A stretch of 64,000 bases of DNA from Kitasatospora humi (GCF_020907985.1 NZ_JAJJPA010000014.1:62001-126000); one strand, 5' to 3'; shown: positions 43,656 through 53,408, counted from the stretch's first letter. Notes: a model not told the origin generated them from the sequence alone. Numbers and translations are program-made.

Positions 43656-44297
43656 ATGCTGCTCGCCGACCAGCCGTACGCCCACCTGCTGAAGCCGCAC
43701 CCCGGACCGCTCGGCCCCGACGAGCGCTACGACACCGCGCACTTCGCCGACCTGGAGCTGGACCGGGCCCGGGCGGGCGGCGCCGGTTTCCTCGAGTGCG
43801 CCTTCAGCTCGGTGACCGTCACCCAGGGCGTGCTGCGCCGCGCCAGGTTCACCGAGTGCTGGCTGGAGCAGACCCGCTGGCTCTCCACCGACCTGGCGCA
43901 GAGCGAGTGGCAGGACGTCACCATCACCGGCTCGGTGCTGGCCGGAGTCACCATCGGCGGCGGCCAGCTGCGTCGACTGACCGTGCGCCAGTGCAAGTTG
44001 GAGTCGGTCAACCTGCGCGGTGCGCTGCTCCAGGACGTGGTCTTCGAGGACTGCCGGATGCGCGACGTGGACTTCTCCGAGGCCCGGCTGACCGGGGTGA
44101 CGTTCCCCGGCAGCGCGCTGGAGGGGATCCGGTTCCGGCAGGCCGAGCTGGTGCGGACCGACCTGCGCGGTGCCACCCGGCTGGAGTTGACCGACGGCCA
44201 TCGGGGCCTGCGCGGCGCGGTCATCTCCTCGGCCCAACTGATCGAACTGGCCCCGCAGTTCGCCCAGGCTTTCGGCGTCGAGGTGCGCGACAGCTGA
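43656..44297 (+). CDS. Pentapeptide-repeat protein
   Basis: 213 residues from ATG 43656, chosen for GGAG upstream; an ATG at 43617 is possible. From about residue 40 to 180 the chain follows a five-residue pattern such as C-x-L-E-S, A/V-N-L-R-G, A-x-L-x-x, typical of the right-handed beta-helix of pentapeptide proteins (for example VNLRGALLQDVVFEDCRMRD). Some relatives mimic DNA and shield gyrase; nothing here shows that. The C terminus ends in a helix-like part. Confidence 0.85.
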   Translation: MLLADQPYAHLLKPHPGPLGPDERYDTAHFADLELDRARAGGAGFLECAFSSVTVTQGVLRRARFTECWLEQTRWLSTDLAQSEWQDVTITGSVLAGVTIGGGQLRRLTVRQCKLESVNLRGALLQDVVFEDCRMRDVDFSEARLTGVTFPGSALEGIRFRQAELVRTDLRGATRLELTDGHRGLRGAVISSAQLIELAPQFAQAFGVEVRDS

Positions 44298-44411
44298 CGT
44301 TCACCGGATGGCCGTTCGCTGACGTCCGCGAGAACAGTCCAACAACCCTTCAGGACGGGTCCTGGCGGGTGCACGTCCGAAGGGACAGGATGTGCCCCGA
44401 CCACCGCCCAT

Positions 44412-44425
44412 GTTGTTCAAACAAC
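44412..44425. promoter_or_regulatory. Inverted repeat upstream of the phospholipase C gene
   Basis: GTTGTTcaAACAAC is a 14-bp inverted repeat about 22 bases before the start. AACAACCC occurs again at 44341-44348. It is a possible operator for an unknown regulator. Confidence 0.45.
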
Positions 44426-44447
44426 CCGAAGGGTCGGCAAGCCAACG

Positions 44448-46505
44448 ATGACAGAGCTGAGCCGCAGGACGTTCATGGCCGTGTCGGCGGGCGCGGCAGC
44501 CGGGGCCGCCGTGACCGGTGCGGTCGCCGGCGCAACTCCCGCGCCCGCCACGCCACTTGCTGCAACTCCCGCCGCAACCGCCAGTACCGGCACCATCACC
44601 GACGTCCAGCACATCGTCATCCTGATGCAGGAGAACCGCAGCTTCGACCACTACTTCGGCACCCTCAGCGGCGTGCGCGGCTTCGGTGACCGCGCCACCA
44701 TCCAACTCAGTGGCGGCTACTCGGTCTTCAACCAGCCCAACGGCACCGCCCGGCAGTACCCCTGGGCGTTCAGCGCGGGCAGCACCGAGCAGATCTCGCA
44801 GTGCAACGGCGACCTCTCGCATGCCTGGTCCGACCAGCACGCCGCCTGGAACGGCGGCAAGATGGACTCCTGGGTGTCGGCGAAGCGCACCGTGCGCACC
44901 CTGGGCTACCTGCGGCGCTCCGACATCCCGTTCCACTACGCGCTGGCCGACAACTGGACGATCTGCGACGCCTACCACTGCTCGGTGCTGTCGGCCACCG
45001 GCCCCAACCGCACCTACCACTGGTCCGGCATGATCGACCCGGCCGGCACCGCGGGCGGCCCGGCCTACGACGGCGGCGACGAGTCCGGCCTGAAGTGGCA
45101 GACCTACGCCGAGGCGTTGCAGGACGCCGGGGTGAGCTGGAAGGTCTACCAGAACGCCGCCGACAACTTCGGCGACAACGCCCTGGCGTACTTCAGCCAG
45201 TTCGCCAACGCCCCGGCGGGCAGCCCGCTGGCGGTCCAGGGCATGGGCTCGGTGCCCAGCGTCACCGGCCGCACCCCCGACGACATCGCCGCCGCGATCA
45301 AGGCCGATGTGCTGGCCGGCACCCTGCCCCAGGTCTCCTGGATCGTCGCGGACCAGCAGTCCTCCGAGCACCCCTACGCCACCCCGGAGGACGGCGCGCA
45401 CTTCGTGCACATGGTGATGGACGCGCTCAACGCCGACCCGAACGTCTTCAATTCCACCGTACTGCTGCTCAACTACGACGAGAACGACGGCTTCTTCGAC
45501 CACGTGCCGCCGCCGGTCGCGCCGGCCGGCACCGCCGGGGAGTTCTACAACTCCACCAGCATCGGGCTCGGCTTCCGGGTGCCGCTGATCGCCATCTCGC
45601 CCTGGAGCCGCGGTGGTTGGGTCAACTCCGAGGTCTTCGACCACACCTCGGTGCTGCGCTTCCTGGAGGTCTGGACGGCCGCCATCGGCAAGCCGGCCGG
45701 CTGCCCCAACATCAGCGACTGGCGGCGCAAGGTGTGCGGCGACCTGACCAGCGTCTTCGACTTCGCCAACCCGGTGTACGGGATGCCCAGCCTGCCCGAC
45801 ACCTCGCAGACCATCGGCCTGTCCACCTGCGGGCCGCTGCCCAACCCGTCACCGGTCAACAACGCGCTGCCCGCCCAGGAGAGCGGCACCCGCCCGGCCC
45901 GCGCCCTGCCCTACCAGCCCAACGCCAACCTCGACCACCTGGAGTTCGGCTCCGGCGGCGTCATCAAGGTCTGGCTGGCGATGGACAACAGCCAAGGCAC
46001 CGGCGACACTTCGGCGCACTTCGCGGCATACGCCAACGCCTACCGCGGCGGTGGCCCGTGGCAGTACACGGTGGACCCGGGCGCGAGCACCAGCGACTTC
46101 TTCAACTGCGGCAGCAACTACGGCAACGGCAAGTACGACCTGACCGTGGTCGGCCCGAACCGCTTCCTGCGCCGGTTCACCGGCGACGCCACCGCAGCGG
46201 GCAAGAACGTCGCGGTCACCGCCTCCTACGCCGCGGCCCCCGGCACCGGCAGCACCGCCCTCTGGTTCAAGCTGGCCAACAACGGCTCCACCGCGGTGAC
46301 CTTCACCATCACCGCCACCGCCTACCGCACCGCCGGCCCCTGGACGTACACCGTGCAGCCCGGCAGTTCGGCGAGCGAGTGCTTCAACGCGGTCGCCGAC
46401 GCCAACGGCTGGTACGACTACACCGTCACGGTGAGTGGCGACGGCAGCTGGTCGCAGCGGTTCACCGGGCACCTGGAGTCCGGCGCACCGAGCGTGACCG
46501 GCTGA
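44448..46505 (+). CDS. Secreted phosphocholine-type phospholipase C (PF04185)
   Basis: 685 residues. Tat signal peptide with SRRTFM at residues 5-10, cleaved after the Ala-rich run. The catalytic domain begins near residue 50 with HIVILMQENRSFDHYFG, includes DNWTICDAYHCSV and NYDENDGFFDHVPPP, and runs to about residue 440. Two DUF756-type C-terminal domains follow (about 485-590 and 600-680), each with a GPW-T/QYTV-x-PG-x-S motif. It would hydrolyse phospholipids such as phosphatidylcholine outside the cell. Its ribosome site is poor. Confidence 0.92.
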   Translation: MTELSRRTFMAVSAGAAAGAAVTGAVAGATPAPATPLAATPAATASTGTITDVQHIVILMQENRSFDHYFGTLSGVRGFGDRATIQLSGGYSVFNQPNGTARQYPWAFSAGSTEQISQCNGDLSHAWSDQHAAWNGGKMDSWVSAKRTVRTLGYLRRSDIPFHYALADNWTICDAYHCSVLSATGPNRTYHWSGMIDPAGTAGGPAYDGGDESGLKWQTYAEALQDAGVSWKVYQNAADNFGDNALAYFSQFANAPAGSPLAVQGMGSVPSVTGRTPDDIAAAIKADVLAGTLPQVSWIVADQQSSEHPYATPEDGAHFVHMVMDALNADPNVFNSTVLLLNYDENDGFFDHVPPPVAPAGTAGEFYNSTSIGLGFRVPLIAISPWSRGGWVNSEVFDHTSVLRFLEVWTAAIGKPAGCPNISDWRRKVCGDLTSVFDFANPVYGMPSLPDTSQTIGLSTCGPLPNPSPVNNALPAQESGTRPARALPYQPNANLDHLEFGSGGVIKVWLAMDNSQGTGDTSAHFAAYANAYRGGGPWQYTVDPGASTSDFFNCGSNYGNGKYDLTVVGPNRFLRRFTGDATAAGKNVAVTASYAAAPGTGSTALWFKLANNGSTAVTFTITATAYRTAGPWTYTVQPGSSASECFNAVADANGWYDYTVTVSGDGSWSQRFTGHLESGAPSVTG

Positions 46506-46520
46506 CCCCTCCCGCTCAGG

Positions 46521-46561
46521 AGCGCTGTCGTGCCCGCCGCACCGGCGGGCCCGGCAGCGCT
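46521..46561. terminator. Bidirectional hairpin between the phospholipase and MarR genes
   Basis: Nested stem: AGCGCTG pairs with CAGCGCT, and inside it GCCCGCCG pairs with CGGCGGGC, separated by symmetric four-base internal loops. It lies between convergent genes. Confidence 0.75.
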
Positions 46562-46571
46562 CTCGCGTTCG

Positions 46572-46994
46572 TCAGCTGTCCAGTATCAGCTGCAGCATCC
46601 CGCGCAGCTGCTCCCGCTGCTCGGGGTCGAGCCGGGTGAACGGGTCGTTGCCCCACGGCCGCTCGGCCCTCAGCGCGGCGGCCACCGCGCGCCCGGTCTC
46701 GGTGGCGGCGACCAGCTTGACCCGGCGGTCGGCCGGGTCGGGGCGGCGCTCCACCAGCCCGCGCTGCTCCAGCCGGTCGATGACCGCGGTCACATTGGAC
46801 GGCTCGGCGTGCACCTGGTCGGCGATCGCCCGCATCGGCAGCGGTTGGGCGGCCGCCAGCAGCGCCTTGGCCTGCAGCAGGGTGAGCTGGTGGGTGGCCG
46901 CGGCGGTCTCCAACTCCCGGGAGTAGCGCCGGTTGACGGCGCCGAACAGGCCGACGAGCTGCTGGGTGAGGTCGTCCGGGGGAGTCGCAGGCAT
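46572..46994 (-). CDS. MarR family transcriptional regulator
   Basis: 140 residues. LTLLQAKALLAAAQPLPMRAIADQVHAEPSNVTAVIDRLEQRGLVERRPDPADRRVKLV is the winged helix. A -10-like TAGACT lies six to seven bases before the start, so the message is probably leaderless. It is divergent from an SDR gene, with inverted repeats in between, and most likely represses both. Confidence 0.93.
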   Translation of the reverse strand: MPATPPDDLTQQLVGLFGAVNRRYSRELETAAATHQLTLLQAKALLAAAQPLPMRAIADQVHAEPSNVTAVIDRLEQRGLVERRPDPADRRVKLVAATETGRAVAAALRAERPWGNDPFTRLDPEQREQLRGMLQLILDS

Positions 46995-47011
46995 GGCTCC
47001 AGTCTAGGTGC

Positions 47012-47042
47012 TTGACAGCTTAACTATCCAGGATCATAGTTA
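47012..47042 (+). promoter_or_regulatory. SDR promoter with overlapping MarR-type operator
   Basis: TTGACA (47012-47017) is a perfect -35 box, and CATAGT (47035-47040) a -10 at 17-bp spacing. TAACTAT-N8-ATAGTTA (47021-47042) is an inverted repeat spanning the spacer and -10. A second imperfect repeat (CAGTAGTTAT ... ATAAGTAACTG) lies downstream at about 47050-47076. Such a layout would let MarR block polymerase. Confidence 0.75.
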
Positions 47043-47103
47043 TGGCGAACAGTAGTTATCGCTAATAAGTAACTGCGAAAGCATCGAAAGTCAGGTGTGG
47101 ATG

Positions 47104-47922
47104 ATGACCGCCAAGACCGTGCTGCTGACCGGCACCTCCTCCGGCATCGGGCTGGCCGCCGCCGTGGCCGCCGCCGAGGCCGGCTGGCACGTGATCGCCA
47201 CCATGCGGGACACGGGCAAGGCCGGTGCGCTGCGGGCGGCCGCCGGAGACCGCGCGAACCTGGAGATCCGGCAGCTGGACGTCACCGACCCGGCCTCGGT
47301 CGCGGCCTGCCTGGCCGACATCGACCGGCTGGACGCCGTGGTCAACAACGCCGGTGCCGGGCACGTCGGGACCCTGGAGATGGAGAGCATCGACGCCGTC
47401 CGGGACGTGATGGAGGTCAACTTCTTCGGCGTGCTGCAGGTCTCCAAGGCGGCGCTGCCGCTGCTGCGGGCCAGTGGCGGCCGGCTGATCACCATCACCA
47501 GCGTCGGCGGAGTGGTCGGTCAGCCGTTCAACGAGGCCTACTGCGCGGCCAAGTTCGCGGTCGAGGGCTTCATGGAGTCGCTGGCCCCGGTGGCGGCGAC
47601 CCAGGGCGTGGCGGTCAGCGTGGTCGAGCCGGCCGCGGTGGCCAGCGAGTTCGTCTCCAACGTCGGCATGGCCGGCGACGCGGTGGCCGAGGCCGGCCCG
47701 TACGGCCCCGCGCTGGAGGCCTACCTCACCACCGTCGGGGGCGCCTTCGCCGGCGCCCAGAGCTCGGGCGACGCCGCCCGATCGATCATCGACGTGCTCA
47801 CCGCCAAGCAGCCGCCCTTCCGGGTGCAGACCTCGGACCGGGCCCGCACCGTGGTCGGCCTCAAGCTCGCCGACACCGACGGCTCCGCCGTGCAGGCCAT
47901 GACCGCCAAGTGGATCGCCTGA
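47104..47922 (+). CDS. Short-chain dehydrogenase/reductase (SDR)
   Basis: 272 residues from ATG 47104 (GTG 47095 and ATG 47101 also possible). It has the cofactor motif TGTSSGIG, NNAGAGHVG, and active-site Ser (ITSVGG) with AYCAAK (YxxxK). A classical SDR with unknown substrate, probably under control of the divergent MarR protein. Confidence 0.92.
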   Translation: MTAKTVLLTGTSSGIGLAAAVAAAEAGWHVIATMRDTGKAGALRAAAGDRANLEIRQLDVTDPASVAACLADIDRLDAVVNNAGAGHVGTLEMESIDAVRDVMEVNFFGVLQVSKAALPLLRASGGRLITITSVGGVVGQPFNEAYCAAKFAVEGFMESLAPVAATQGVAVSVVEPAAVASEFVSNVGMAGDAVAEAGPYGPALEAYLTTVGGAFAGAQSSGDAARSIIDVLTAKQPPFRVQTSDRARTVVGLKLADTDGSAVQAMTAKWIA

Positions 47923-48008
47923 CTCCGGCCAGCGGCCCGACGTGCGGGGCGGCGCGACCGGTGACATGTTGGTGACTGCCCAGGTCGCACGAACCCCGAG
48001 GAGGAGAC

Positions 48009-48260
48009 ATGGGCCTCATGGACCGGATCAAGGAGATGTTCGGGGGCGAGCACGGCGAGAAGGCCGGCCAGCGGCCCGACACCGCCGAGCGGCAGGTGCC
48101 CGGCCGGGACTCCCAGCAGTACCAGTCCGGCCAGTCCGGCGCGTACTCGTCCGACGCCTTCGGCGGTGTCAGCGGCAAGGCCGGCCAGCCCGACGAGCAA
48201 CAGCTGCACCAGGCCGAGTCGGACATGGAGAGCGAGGGCGGCCACGAGTGGGAGAAGTGA
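48009..48260 (+). CDS. Small acidic hypothetical protein
   Basis: 83 residues. MGLMDRIKEMFGGEHGEKAGQ is a short amphipathic lead; the rest is polar, Gln/Ser/Gly-rich and likely disordered, ending in EGGHEWEK. A strong GAGGAGGAG sits before the ATG, so it is a real gene. The beginning vaguely resembles the small Rv0909-like proteins of actinomycetes, sometimes called antitoxins, but the match is weak. No function can be assigned. Confidence 0.75.
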   Translation: MGLMDRIKEMFGGEHGEKAGQRPDTAERQVPGRDSQQYQSGQSGAYSSDAFGGVSGKAGQPDEQQLHQAESDMESEGGHEWEK

Positions 48261-48271
48261 CCGGACGACCT

Positions 48272-48305
48272 TGACGAGGCGCGCCGCGGACGGCGCGCCT
48301 CGTCA
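48272..48305. terminator. Bidirectional hairpin before the tricorn protease gene end
   Basis: Perfect 15-bp stem TGACGAGGCGCGCCG / CGGCGCGCCTCGTCA with loop CGGA, between convergent genes; its right arm covers the stop codon of the minus-strand gene. Confidence 0.8.
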
Positions 48306-51300
48306 GTTGCGCGGCGGCAGCGGCGGGCGGCGCAGGTCGGGCCTCGGGGCGTCGGACGGCGGCGCGACCGCCGGTCGCTCGCGCAGCAGCTCCAGCGCCA
48401 CCCGCACCGCCTCCGCCAGCTCGGTGTTCCGCCCCGCCGCCCAGTCGGCGGGGCTGCGCAGCACCGGGATGTCCGGTGCCACCCCGTGGTTCTCCACCCC
48501 GAAGCCGTAGCCGTCGATGAACCACGAGGCGGTGGCCGGGAGCTGGATCTGGGTGCCGTCACCCAGCAGCTGCCGGCCGATGGTGCCCACCACCCCGCCC
48601 CAGGTGCGGCGGCCGACCACCGGTCCCAGACCCAGCAGCTTCATCGCCAGGATGATCACGTCACCGTCCGAGCTGGTCGCCTCGTCGGCCAGGGCCACGA
48701 TCGGGCCGCGCGGCGCGTGACTGGGGTAGCGCCACGGGCGGCGGTCCCGGGTGAGGTCCCAGCCGAGCACCCGCCGGCTGAGCTTCTCCAGCACCAGCTC
48801 GGAGACGTTGCCACCGGCGTTGCCGCGCACGTCCAGCACCAGCGCCGGCCGGTCCAGCTCCCGGCGCAGGTCCCGGTTGAACTGCGCCCAACCGGAGCCG
48901 CCGAGGTCCGGGATGTGCAGGTAGCCGCAGAGTCCGTCACTGAACTCCCGCACCAGGGCCCGCCGTCGGGCCACCCAGTCCTGGTAGCGCAGCGGCCGCT
49001 CGTCGGTCAGCGGAACGACCGCCACCCGGCGCACCGGGCCGTCGGCGCCGCGCCGCAACGCCAGCTCCACGGTGCAGCCGCCGGTGCCGGCAAGCAGCGG
49101 CAGCGGGCCGCGCACCGGGTCCAGCGGCCGGCCGCCGATCTCCACCAGCTCGTCGCCCTCGCGCACCTGGTGGCCGGCCAGCGGGGCCCGGGCCCGCGGG
49201 TCGGACGTCTCGCCGAGCAGCACCCGGCCGATCAGCCAGCGCCCGTCGTGGTCGTGCCTGCCCGAGGCACCGAGCAGGCCGAGCGGCTGCTGCACCGGTG
49301 ACGGTCCCTCGCCGCGCCGGGACGCGGTGACGTAGGCGTGCGAGGTGCCCAGTTCGCCGAGGAGCTCGCGGAGCAGGTCGGCGAAGTCGTCGGGGGAGGC
49401 GATCCGGTCCAGCAGCGGCTCGTACTGCGCGACCAGGGCGGGCCAGTCCAGGCCGCCCAGCGCCTCGTCCCAGAAGTGGTCCCGGACCAGCCGGGCCGCC
49501 TCGTGGTACGCCTGCCGCCACTCCGCCCCCGGGTGCACGGTGTGCACGATCCGGCGCAGGTCCACGTTGACCACCGGCCCGGCCAGCGGAACCAGCTTGA
49601 GCTGCCCGGACGAGAAGGTGCTGACCGCCGAGCCGTCACCGGCGACCGCGAAGCCGTCCACCTGCTCCTGCAGCGTCGATCGGGAGGCGGTGGCCAGGTC
49701 GAAGTGCTCCAGCGAGGGGCGGCCCGAGGTGTCGGTGGGGCTGGCGAAGGTCTGGCCGAGGGTGCCGGAGAGCGGCCAGCGCAGCCAGACCAGCCCGCCG
49801 CGCACCGCCGCCGGGGTGGAGTACTTGGAGGCGATCACCGGGAACGGCACCAGCCGGTCGCCGATCCCGTCCGGGTCGACCAGCACCGTGCCGTCGCCGG
49901 GGGCCGGGGCCTGCTCGTCGCCGACCGCGGCGGCGAACGGCGACGGGGTGTCGGCCGCCAGCGGCACCAGGTAGGGGCGGCAGCCCAGCGGGAACGACAG
50001 GTCACCGGTGTGCACGTCGTGCACCGGGTCGAAGCCGCGCCAGGAGAGGAAGACCAGGTACCGGCCGTCCCGGGTGAAGACCGGCTGCTCGTCCTCGAAG
50101 CGGCCGTCGGTGACGTCCAGGGGCAGCGCCTCGGTGCCGCGGTCCAGCCGGATCAGCCGGATCCGGCGCAGCGAGCGGCCGGCCACCGGTTGCGACCAGG
50201 CCAGCCAGCGCGAGTCGGGGGAGAAGGCCAGGCCCCGGATCGGGCCGAAGGTGGAACGGGCGAGCTCGCGCACCCCGCCGTCGGCGGCGTCCACCAGCAG
50301 CAGCCTGCCGTCACCGGCGGCGACCGCCAGGGTCGCGCCGTCCGGGGTGGCGACCAGCTCCAGCACCCGGCCGAGCCGACCGGAGGCGAGCCGGCGGGCC
50401 TCGGTGCGGGTGGCCTGCCCGGGCAGCGGGGCGATCTCCAGCGCGTCCTCGCCCTCGGCGTCGGTCACCCAGGCCACCGCCCCGGTGTGCCCGAGCACCA
50501 CCGGCAGCCGGGCCCGCACGCCCGGGGTGTCGGCCAGTGCCCGGGCCGGGCCGTCGCGGTGGGTCAGCCAGTAGAGGCTGCCGCGCACCCCGATCACCCC
50601 GGACTTGCCGGTGCTGTCGCAGATCAGGTCGTTGACGGAGCGGGCGGCGGTCACCGGATAGGGCCGCCGGCCGGTCCGGCTGCCGCCGAGCCGGATGTCC
50701 AGCCGGCGCGGTTCGGGCGTGTCGAGGCCGTCCAGCAGCCAGACGTCCCCCGCGTGCTGGTAGACCACCCGGCGTCCGTCGCTGGCGGCCTCCCGGGCGT
50801 AGAACGTGTCGTGGTCGGTGTGGCGGCGCAGGTCGGAGCCGTCCGGGGCGCAGGAGTAGAGGTTGCCGATGCCTTCGTGGTCGGAGAGGAAGGCCACCCT
50901 GGGACGGTCGGGCCCGCCGACCAGCATCGGCGAGGAGAGGTGGCCGCGCAGGTCGGGCAGCAGCCGCTCGCCGTCCAACCAGAGGATGCCGGTGGCGCCG
51001 CCCCGGTAGCGCTTCCAGGCGGCCGGCTCGTGCGGGGCGGCGTTGGTCAGCAGCAGGGTGTGCGCCTCGGACACCTGGGCGTCGCGCACCGGGCCCCAGG
51101 GCTCGCGGCGGCCGGGAGCGCCGTTCGGCGGCAGCGCGTGCGCCCAGGTGTAGTGGGCGAACGGCTCGTGGTACGAGGTGACGGCCAGCACCTCGCCGTC
51201 CGGCAGCCAGCCGCGCACCCGGGTGTCCTGGCTGCCCCAGTACGTCAGCCGGACGGACGGGCCGCCGGTGGTGGGGGTCGTCCACACCTCGGGGGTGGGC

Positions 51301-51497
51301 CCGGACCAGCTGGTCCAGGCGACCGTGGCGCCGTCCGGGGACAGCCGGGGATGGCTGACCCGGGTGCGGTCGGCGGTGAGCCGCCAGGCGCGTCCGGAAA
51401 CCGTGTCGCCCGCGAGCGGCGCCAGCCAGACGTCGTCCTCGGCGGTCAGGGCCAGCAGGTCGCCGTGCAGATGGGGGAAGCGCAGGTAACCACTCAC
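48303..51497 (-). CDS. Tricorn-type S41 family protease
   Basis: 1064 residues from GTG 51497, which is preceded by GAAGGA. The N-terminal half is built of WD40/TolB-like beta-propeller repeats (for example HPRLSPDGATVAWTSWSG, LAFSPDSRWLAWSQP). The C-terminal half has a PDZ domain (about 790-850) and the S41 core: YLHIPDLGGSGWAQF, VLDVRGNAGGNVSELV, and DEATSSDGDVIILAMKLLG with the likely catalytic Ser. It degrades peptides in the cytosol, downstream of the proteasome. No signal peptide is seen. Confidence 0.92.
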   Translation of the reverse strand: MSGYLRFPHLHGDLLALTAEDDVWLAPLAGDTVSGRAWRLTADRTRVSHPRLSPDGATVAWTSWSGPTPEVWTTPTTGGPSVRLTYWGSQDTRVRGWLPDGEVLAVTSYHEPFAHYTWAHALPPNGAPGRREPWGPVRDAQVSEAHTLLLTNAAPHEPAAWKRYRGGATGILWLDGERLLPDLRGHLSSPMLVGGPDRPRVAFLSDHEGIGNLYSCAPDGSDLRRHTDHDTFYAREAASDGRRVVYQHAGDVWLLDGLDTPEPRRLDIRLGGSRTGRRPYPVTAARSVNDLICDSTGKSGVIGVRGSLYWLTHRDGPARALADTPGVRARLPVVLGHTGAVAWVTDAEGEDALEIAPLPGQATRTEARRLASGRLGRVLELVATPDGATLAVAAGDGRLLLVDAADGGVRELARSTFGPIRGLAFSPDSRWLAWSQPVAGRSLRRIRLIRLDRGTEALPLDVTDGRFEDEQPVFTRDGRYLVFLSWRGFDPVHDVHTGDLSFPLGCRPYLVPLAADTPSPFAAAVGDEQAPAPGDGTVLVDPDGIGDRLVPFPVIASKYSTPAAVRGGLVWLRWPLSGTLGQTFASPTDTSGRPSLEHFDLATASRSTLQEQVDGFAVAGDGSAVSTFSSGQLKLVPLAGPVVNVDLRRIVHTVHPGAEWRQAYHEAARLVRDHFWDEALGGLDWPALVAQYEPLLDRIASPDDFADLLRELLGELGTSHAYVTASRRGEGPSPVQQPLGLLGASGRHDHDGRWLIGRVLLGETSDPRARAPLAGHQVREGDELVEIGGRPLDPVRGPLPLLAGTGGCTVELALRRGADGPVRRVAVVPLTDERPLRYQDWVARRRALVREFSDGLCGYLHIPDLGGSGWAQFNRDLRRELDRPALVLDVRGNAGGNVSELVLEKLSRRVLGWDLTRDRRPWRYPSHAPRGPIVALADEATSSDGDVIILAMKLLGLGPVVGRRTWGGVVGTIGRQLLGDGTQIQLPATASWFIDGYGFGVENHGVAPDIPVLRSPADWAAGRNTELAEAVRVALELLRERPAVAPPSDAPRPDLRRPPLPPRN

Positions 51498-51561
51498 AGG
51501 CCCATCCTTCGATGCGCCCCGGGACCCGGCAAACGGAAGCGCGCCGGGTCCGCACACACGC

Positions 51562-51595
51562 CGGAGGGCCCCCCGCTTCCGCGAGGGGCCCTCCG
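51562..51595 (-). terminator. Hairpin downstream of tRNA-Lys copy 3
   Basis: 15-bp stem CGGAGGGCCCCCCGC / GCGAGGGGCCCTCCG with one mismatch and a 4-base loop; shares GCGAGGGGCC with copies 2 and 4. Confidence 0.8.
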
Positions 51596-51603
51596 ACCGT
51601 CTG

Positions 51604-51677
51604 TGCGCCGCCAGGGACTCGAACCCCGGACCCGCTGATTAAGAGTCAGCTGCTCTAACCAACTGAGCTAGCGGCGC
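51604..51677 (-). tRNA. tRNA-Lys (anticodon CTT), copy 3
   Basis: Identical to the other three copies. The upstream flank (GAACATTACCTG ... CGGCCGG on the plus strand) closely matches that of copy 1 and contains a TAATGT -10-like box. Confidence 0.95.
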
Positions 51678-51827
51678 CTGCTGACGTGGAGAACATTACC
51701 TGGTCACCGGCCGGATCGCCGAATCGGGGAGCGGCGGGGCGGGAGCCCCGGGGCTCGGCGCGCCGAAGGAATGAGATGGTTTGTCATATCTACGCTGATC
51801 TTGTCCGATGAGGAGGGGATCGTCTCC

Positions 51828-53408
51828 GTGGGTCAGCTCTCGCTGCTCTTCCTGGTGCTGCTCGCCTCGGTGATCACCGTGCCGGTGGGGCGGAAGACCG
51901 GCATCCCGCAGCCGGTGCTGATGACCCTGATCGGGCTGGTCTTCGCGGTGGTGCCGCAGATCCCGAACGTCGCGGTGGACCCGTCGCTGATCCTGCCGCT
52001 GGTGCTGCCGCCCCTGGTCTTCGCGGTCGCCCGGCGGGCCTCGATCGTCTACTTCCGGGCGAACCTGCGGTCCATCCTGCTGCTCGCCGTGGCCCTGGTG
52101 GTGATCACCACCAGCGCGGTGGCGGGAGCCGTCCACGCGCTGGTGCCGGCCGCGCCGGTGGCCGCCGCGGTGGCGCTGGGCGCGCTGGTCTCGCCGCCCG
52201 ACCCGGTGGCCGCGGTCGCGGTGGCCGGCAGCGTCGGACTGCCCCGGCGGCTGGTCGCGGTCCTGGAGAGCGAGGGCCTGTTCAACGACGTCACCGCCAT
52301 CGTGATCTACTCGCTGGCCGTCGAGGCGGTGGTGGCGGGCGACTTCTCGGTGCCGCACGCGCTGCTGCGGTTCGCGGAGTCCGCGGTGCTGGGGGTGGTG
52401 ATCGCGGTGGCGCTCGGCTGGCTGGCCACCAAGGTGGCGACCCTGCTGGACGACCCGACCCTCCAGGTGGCGCTCAACCTGCTGGTGCCGTACGCCGCCT
52501 ACGCGCTGGCCGAGGAGGCCGAGGGCTCCGGGGTGCTGGCCGTGGTGGTGGTCGGCCTCTACCTGGCCGAACGGGCCACCGACGCCGACGACGTCTCCTA
52601 CCGGCTGGTCGGCAGCGCCTTCTGGGACATCCTGGAGACCCTGATCACCGGGGTGGCCTTCGGGCTGATCGGGCTGGAACTGGCCACCGTGCTCAGGGCC
52701 GTCGGAGCCGGCTGGCACAGCATGGTGGGGGACGCCGCGGTGGTGATCGCCGTCGTGGTGGGGGTGCGGCTGGTGTGGCTGCTGCCGGCCGCCTGGCTCT
52801 CCGACCAGCTCAGCCACGGCACCGAGGACACCCCGCTCAGCTGGCGGGAGAGCGTGGTGCTCTGGTGGTCCGGGATGCGCGGGGTGGCGACGGTCGCGCT
52901 GGCGCTGGCCGTCCCGCTCACCGTGCACGGCGGCGGGCCGTTCCCGGGACGGTCCCGGATCGTCTTCGTCGCCTTCTGCGTGGTGCTGTTCACCTTGGTG
53001 GTGCAGGGGTTGACGCTGCCCTGGCTGGTCCGGCGGCTCGGCATCGACCCGCACCTGGACCGGCGCGAGCAGGAGCAGCGGGAGCTGTGGTGGCGGGCCA
53101 GCAAGGCGGCGCTGGACCGGCTGCACGAGCTGGCCGACCAGGACAAGCTGCCGAGTGAACTCGTGGACAAACTCCGGGAACGCCAGCATGACCGGATGGC
53201 TCGCCTCTGCCCCGAGCAGTACGAGCAGGAAGAGGCCGAGGAGGCCCGCGAGCGAGCCGGGATGGTGCGCCGGTTCCGCGCCCTGGAAGAGGACTTGCTG
53301 GCCGCGTCCCGGCGGGAGATCGTGCAGGCGCGCAGCGAGCCGGGTGCCGATCCGGAGTTGGTCGACGAGGTGCTGCGCGGACTGGACCTCCGGTCGGAGC
53401 GGAAGTGA
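51828..53408 (+). CDS. Na+/H+ antiporter (CPA1 family)
   Basis: 526 residues from GTG 51828, preceded by GGAGGGG; an in-frame ATG at 51771 overlaps a likely promoter (TACGCT, 51791-51796). It starts directly in the first membrane segment. Ion-pathway motifs: [37 protein letters not shown], and [17 protein letters not shown]. About 12 membrane segments are followed by a ~120-residue cytoplasmic tail rich in Arg and Glu. It exchanges Na+ or K+ for protons. Confidence 0.9.
   Translation: MGQLSLLFLVLLASVITVPVGRKTGIPQPVLMTLIGLVFAVVPQIPNVAVDPSLILPLVLPPLVFAVARRASIVYFRANLRSILLLAVALVVITTSAVAGAVHALVPAAPVAAAVALGALVSPPDPVAAVAVAGSVGLPRRLVAVLESEGLFNDVTAIVIYSLAVEAVVAGDFSVPHALLRFAESAVLGVVIAVALGWLATKVATLLDDPTLQVALNLLVPYAAYALAEEAEGSGVLAVVVVGLYLAERATDADDVSYRLVGSAFWDILETLITGVAFGLIGLELATVLRAVGAGWHSMVGDAAVVIAVVVGVRLVWLLPAAWLSDQLSHGTEDTPLSWRESVVLWWSGMRGVATVALALAVPLTVHGGGPFPGRSRIVFVAFCVVLFTLVVQGLTLPWLVRRLGIDPHLDRREQEQRELWWRASKAALDRLHELADQDKLPSELVDKLRERQHDRMARLCPEQYEQEEAEEARERAGMVRRFRALEEDLLAASRREIVQARSEPGADPELVDEVLRGLDLRSERK

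Noticed and set aside
44299..44330. Possible PHO box (GTTCACC ... GTTCGCT) before phospholipase C.
   Set aside because: The repeats are 15 bases apart, not the 11-base spacing of a PhoP site.
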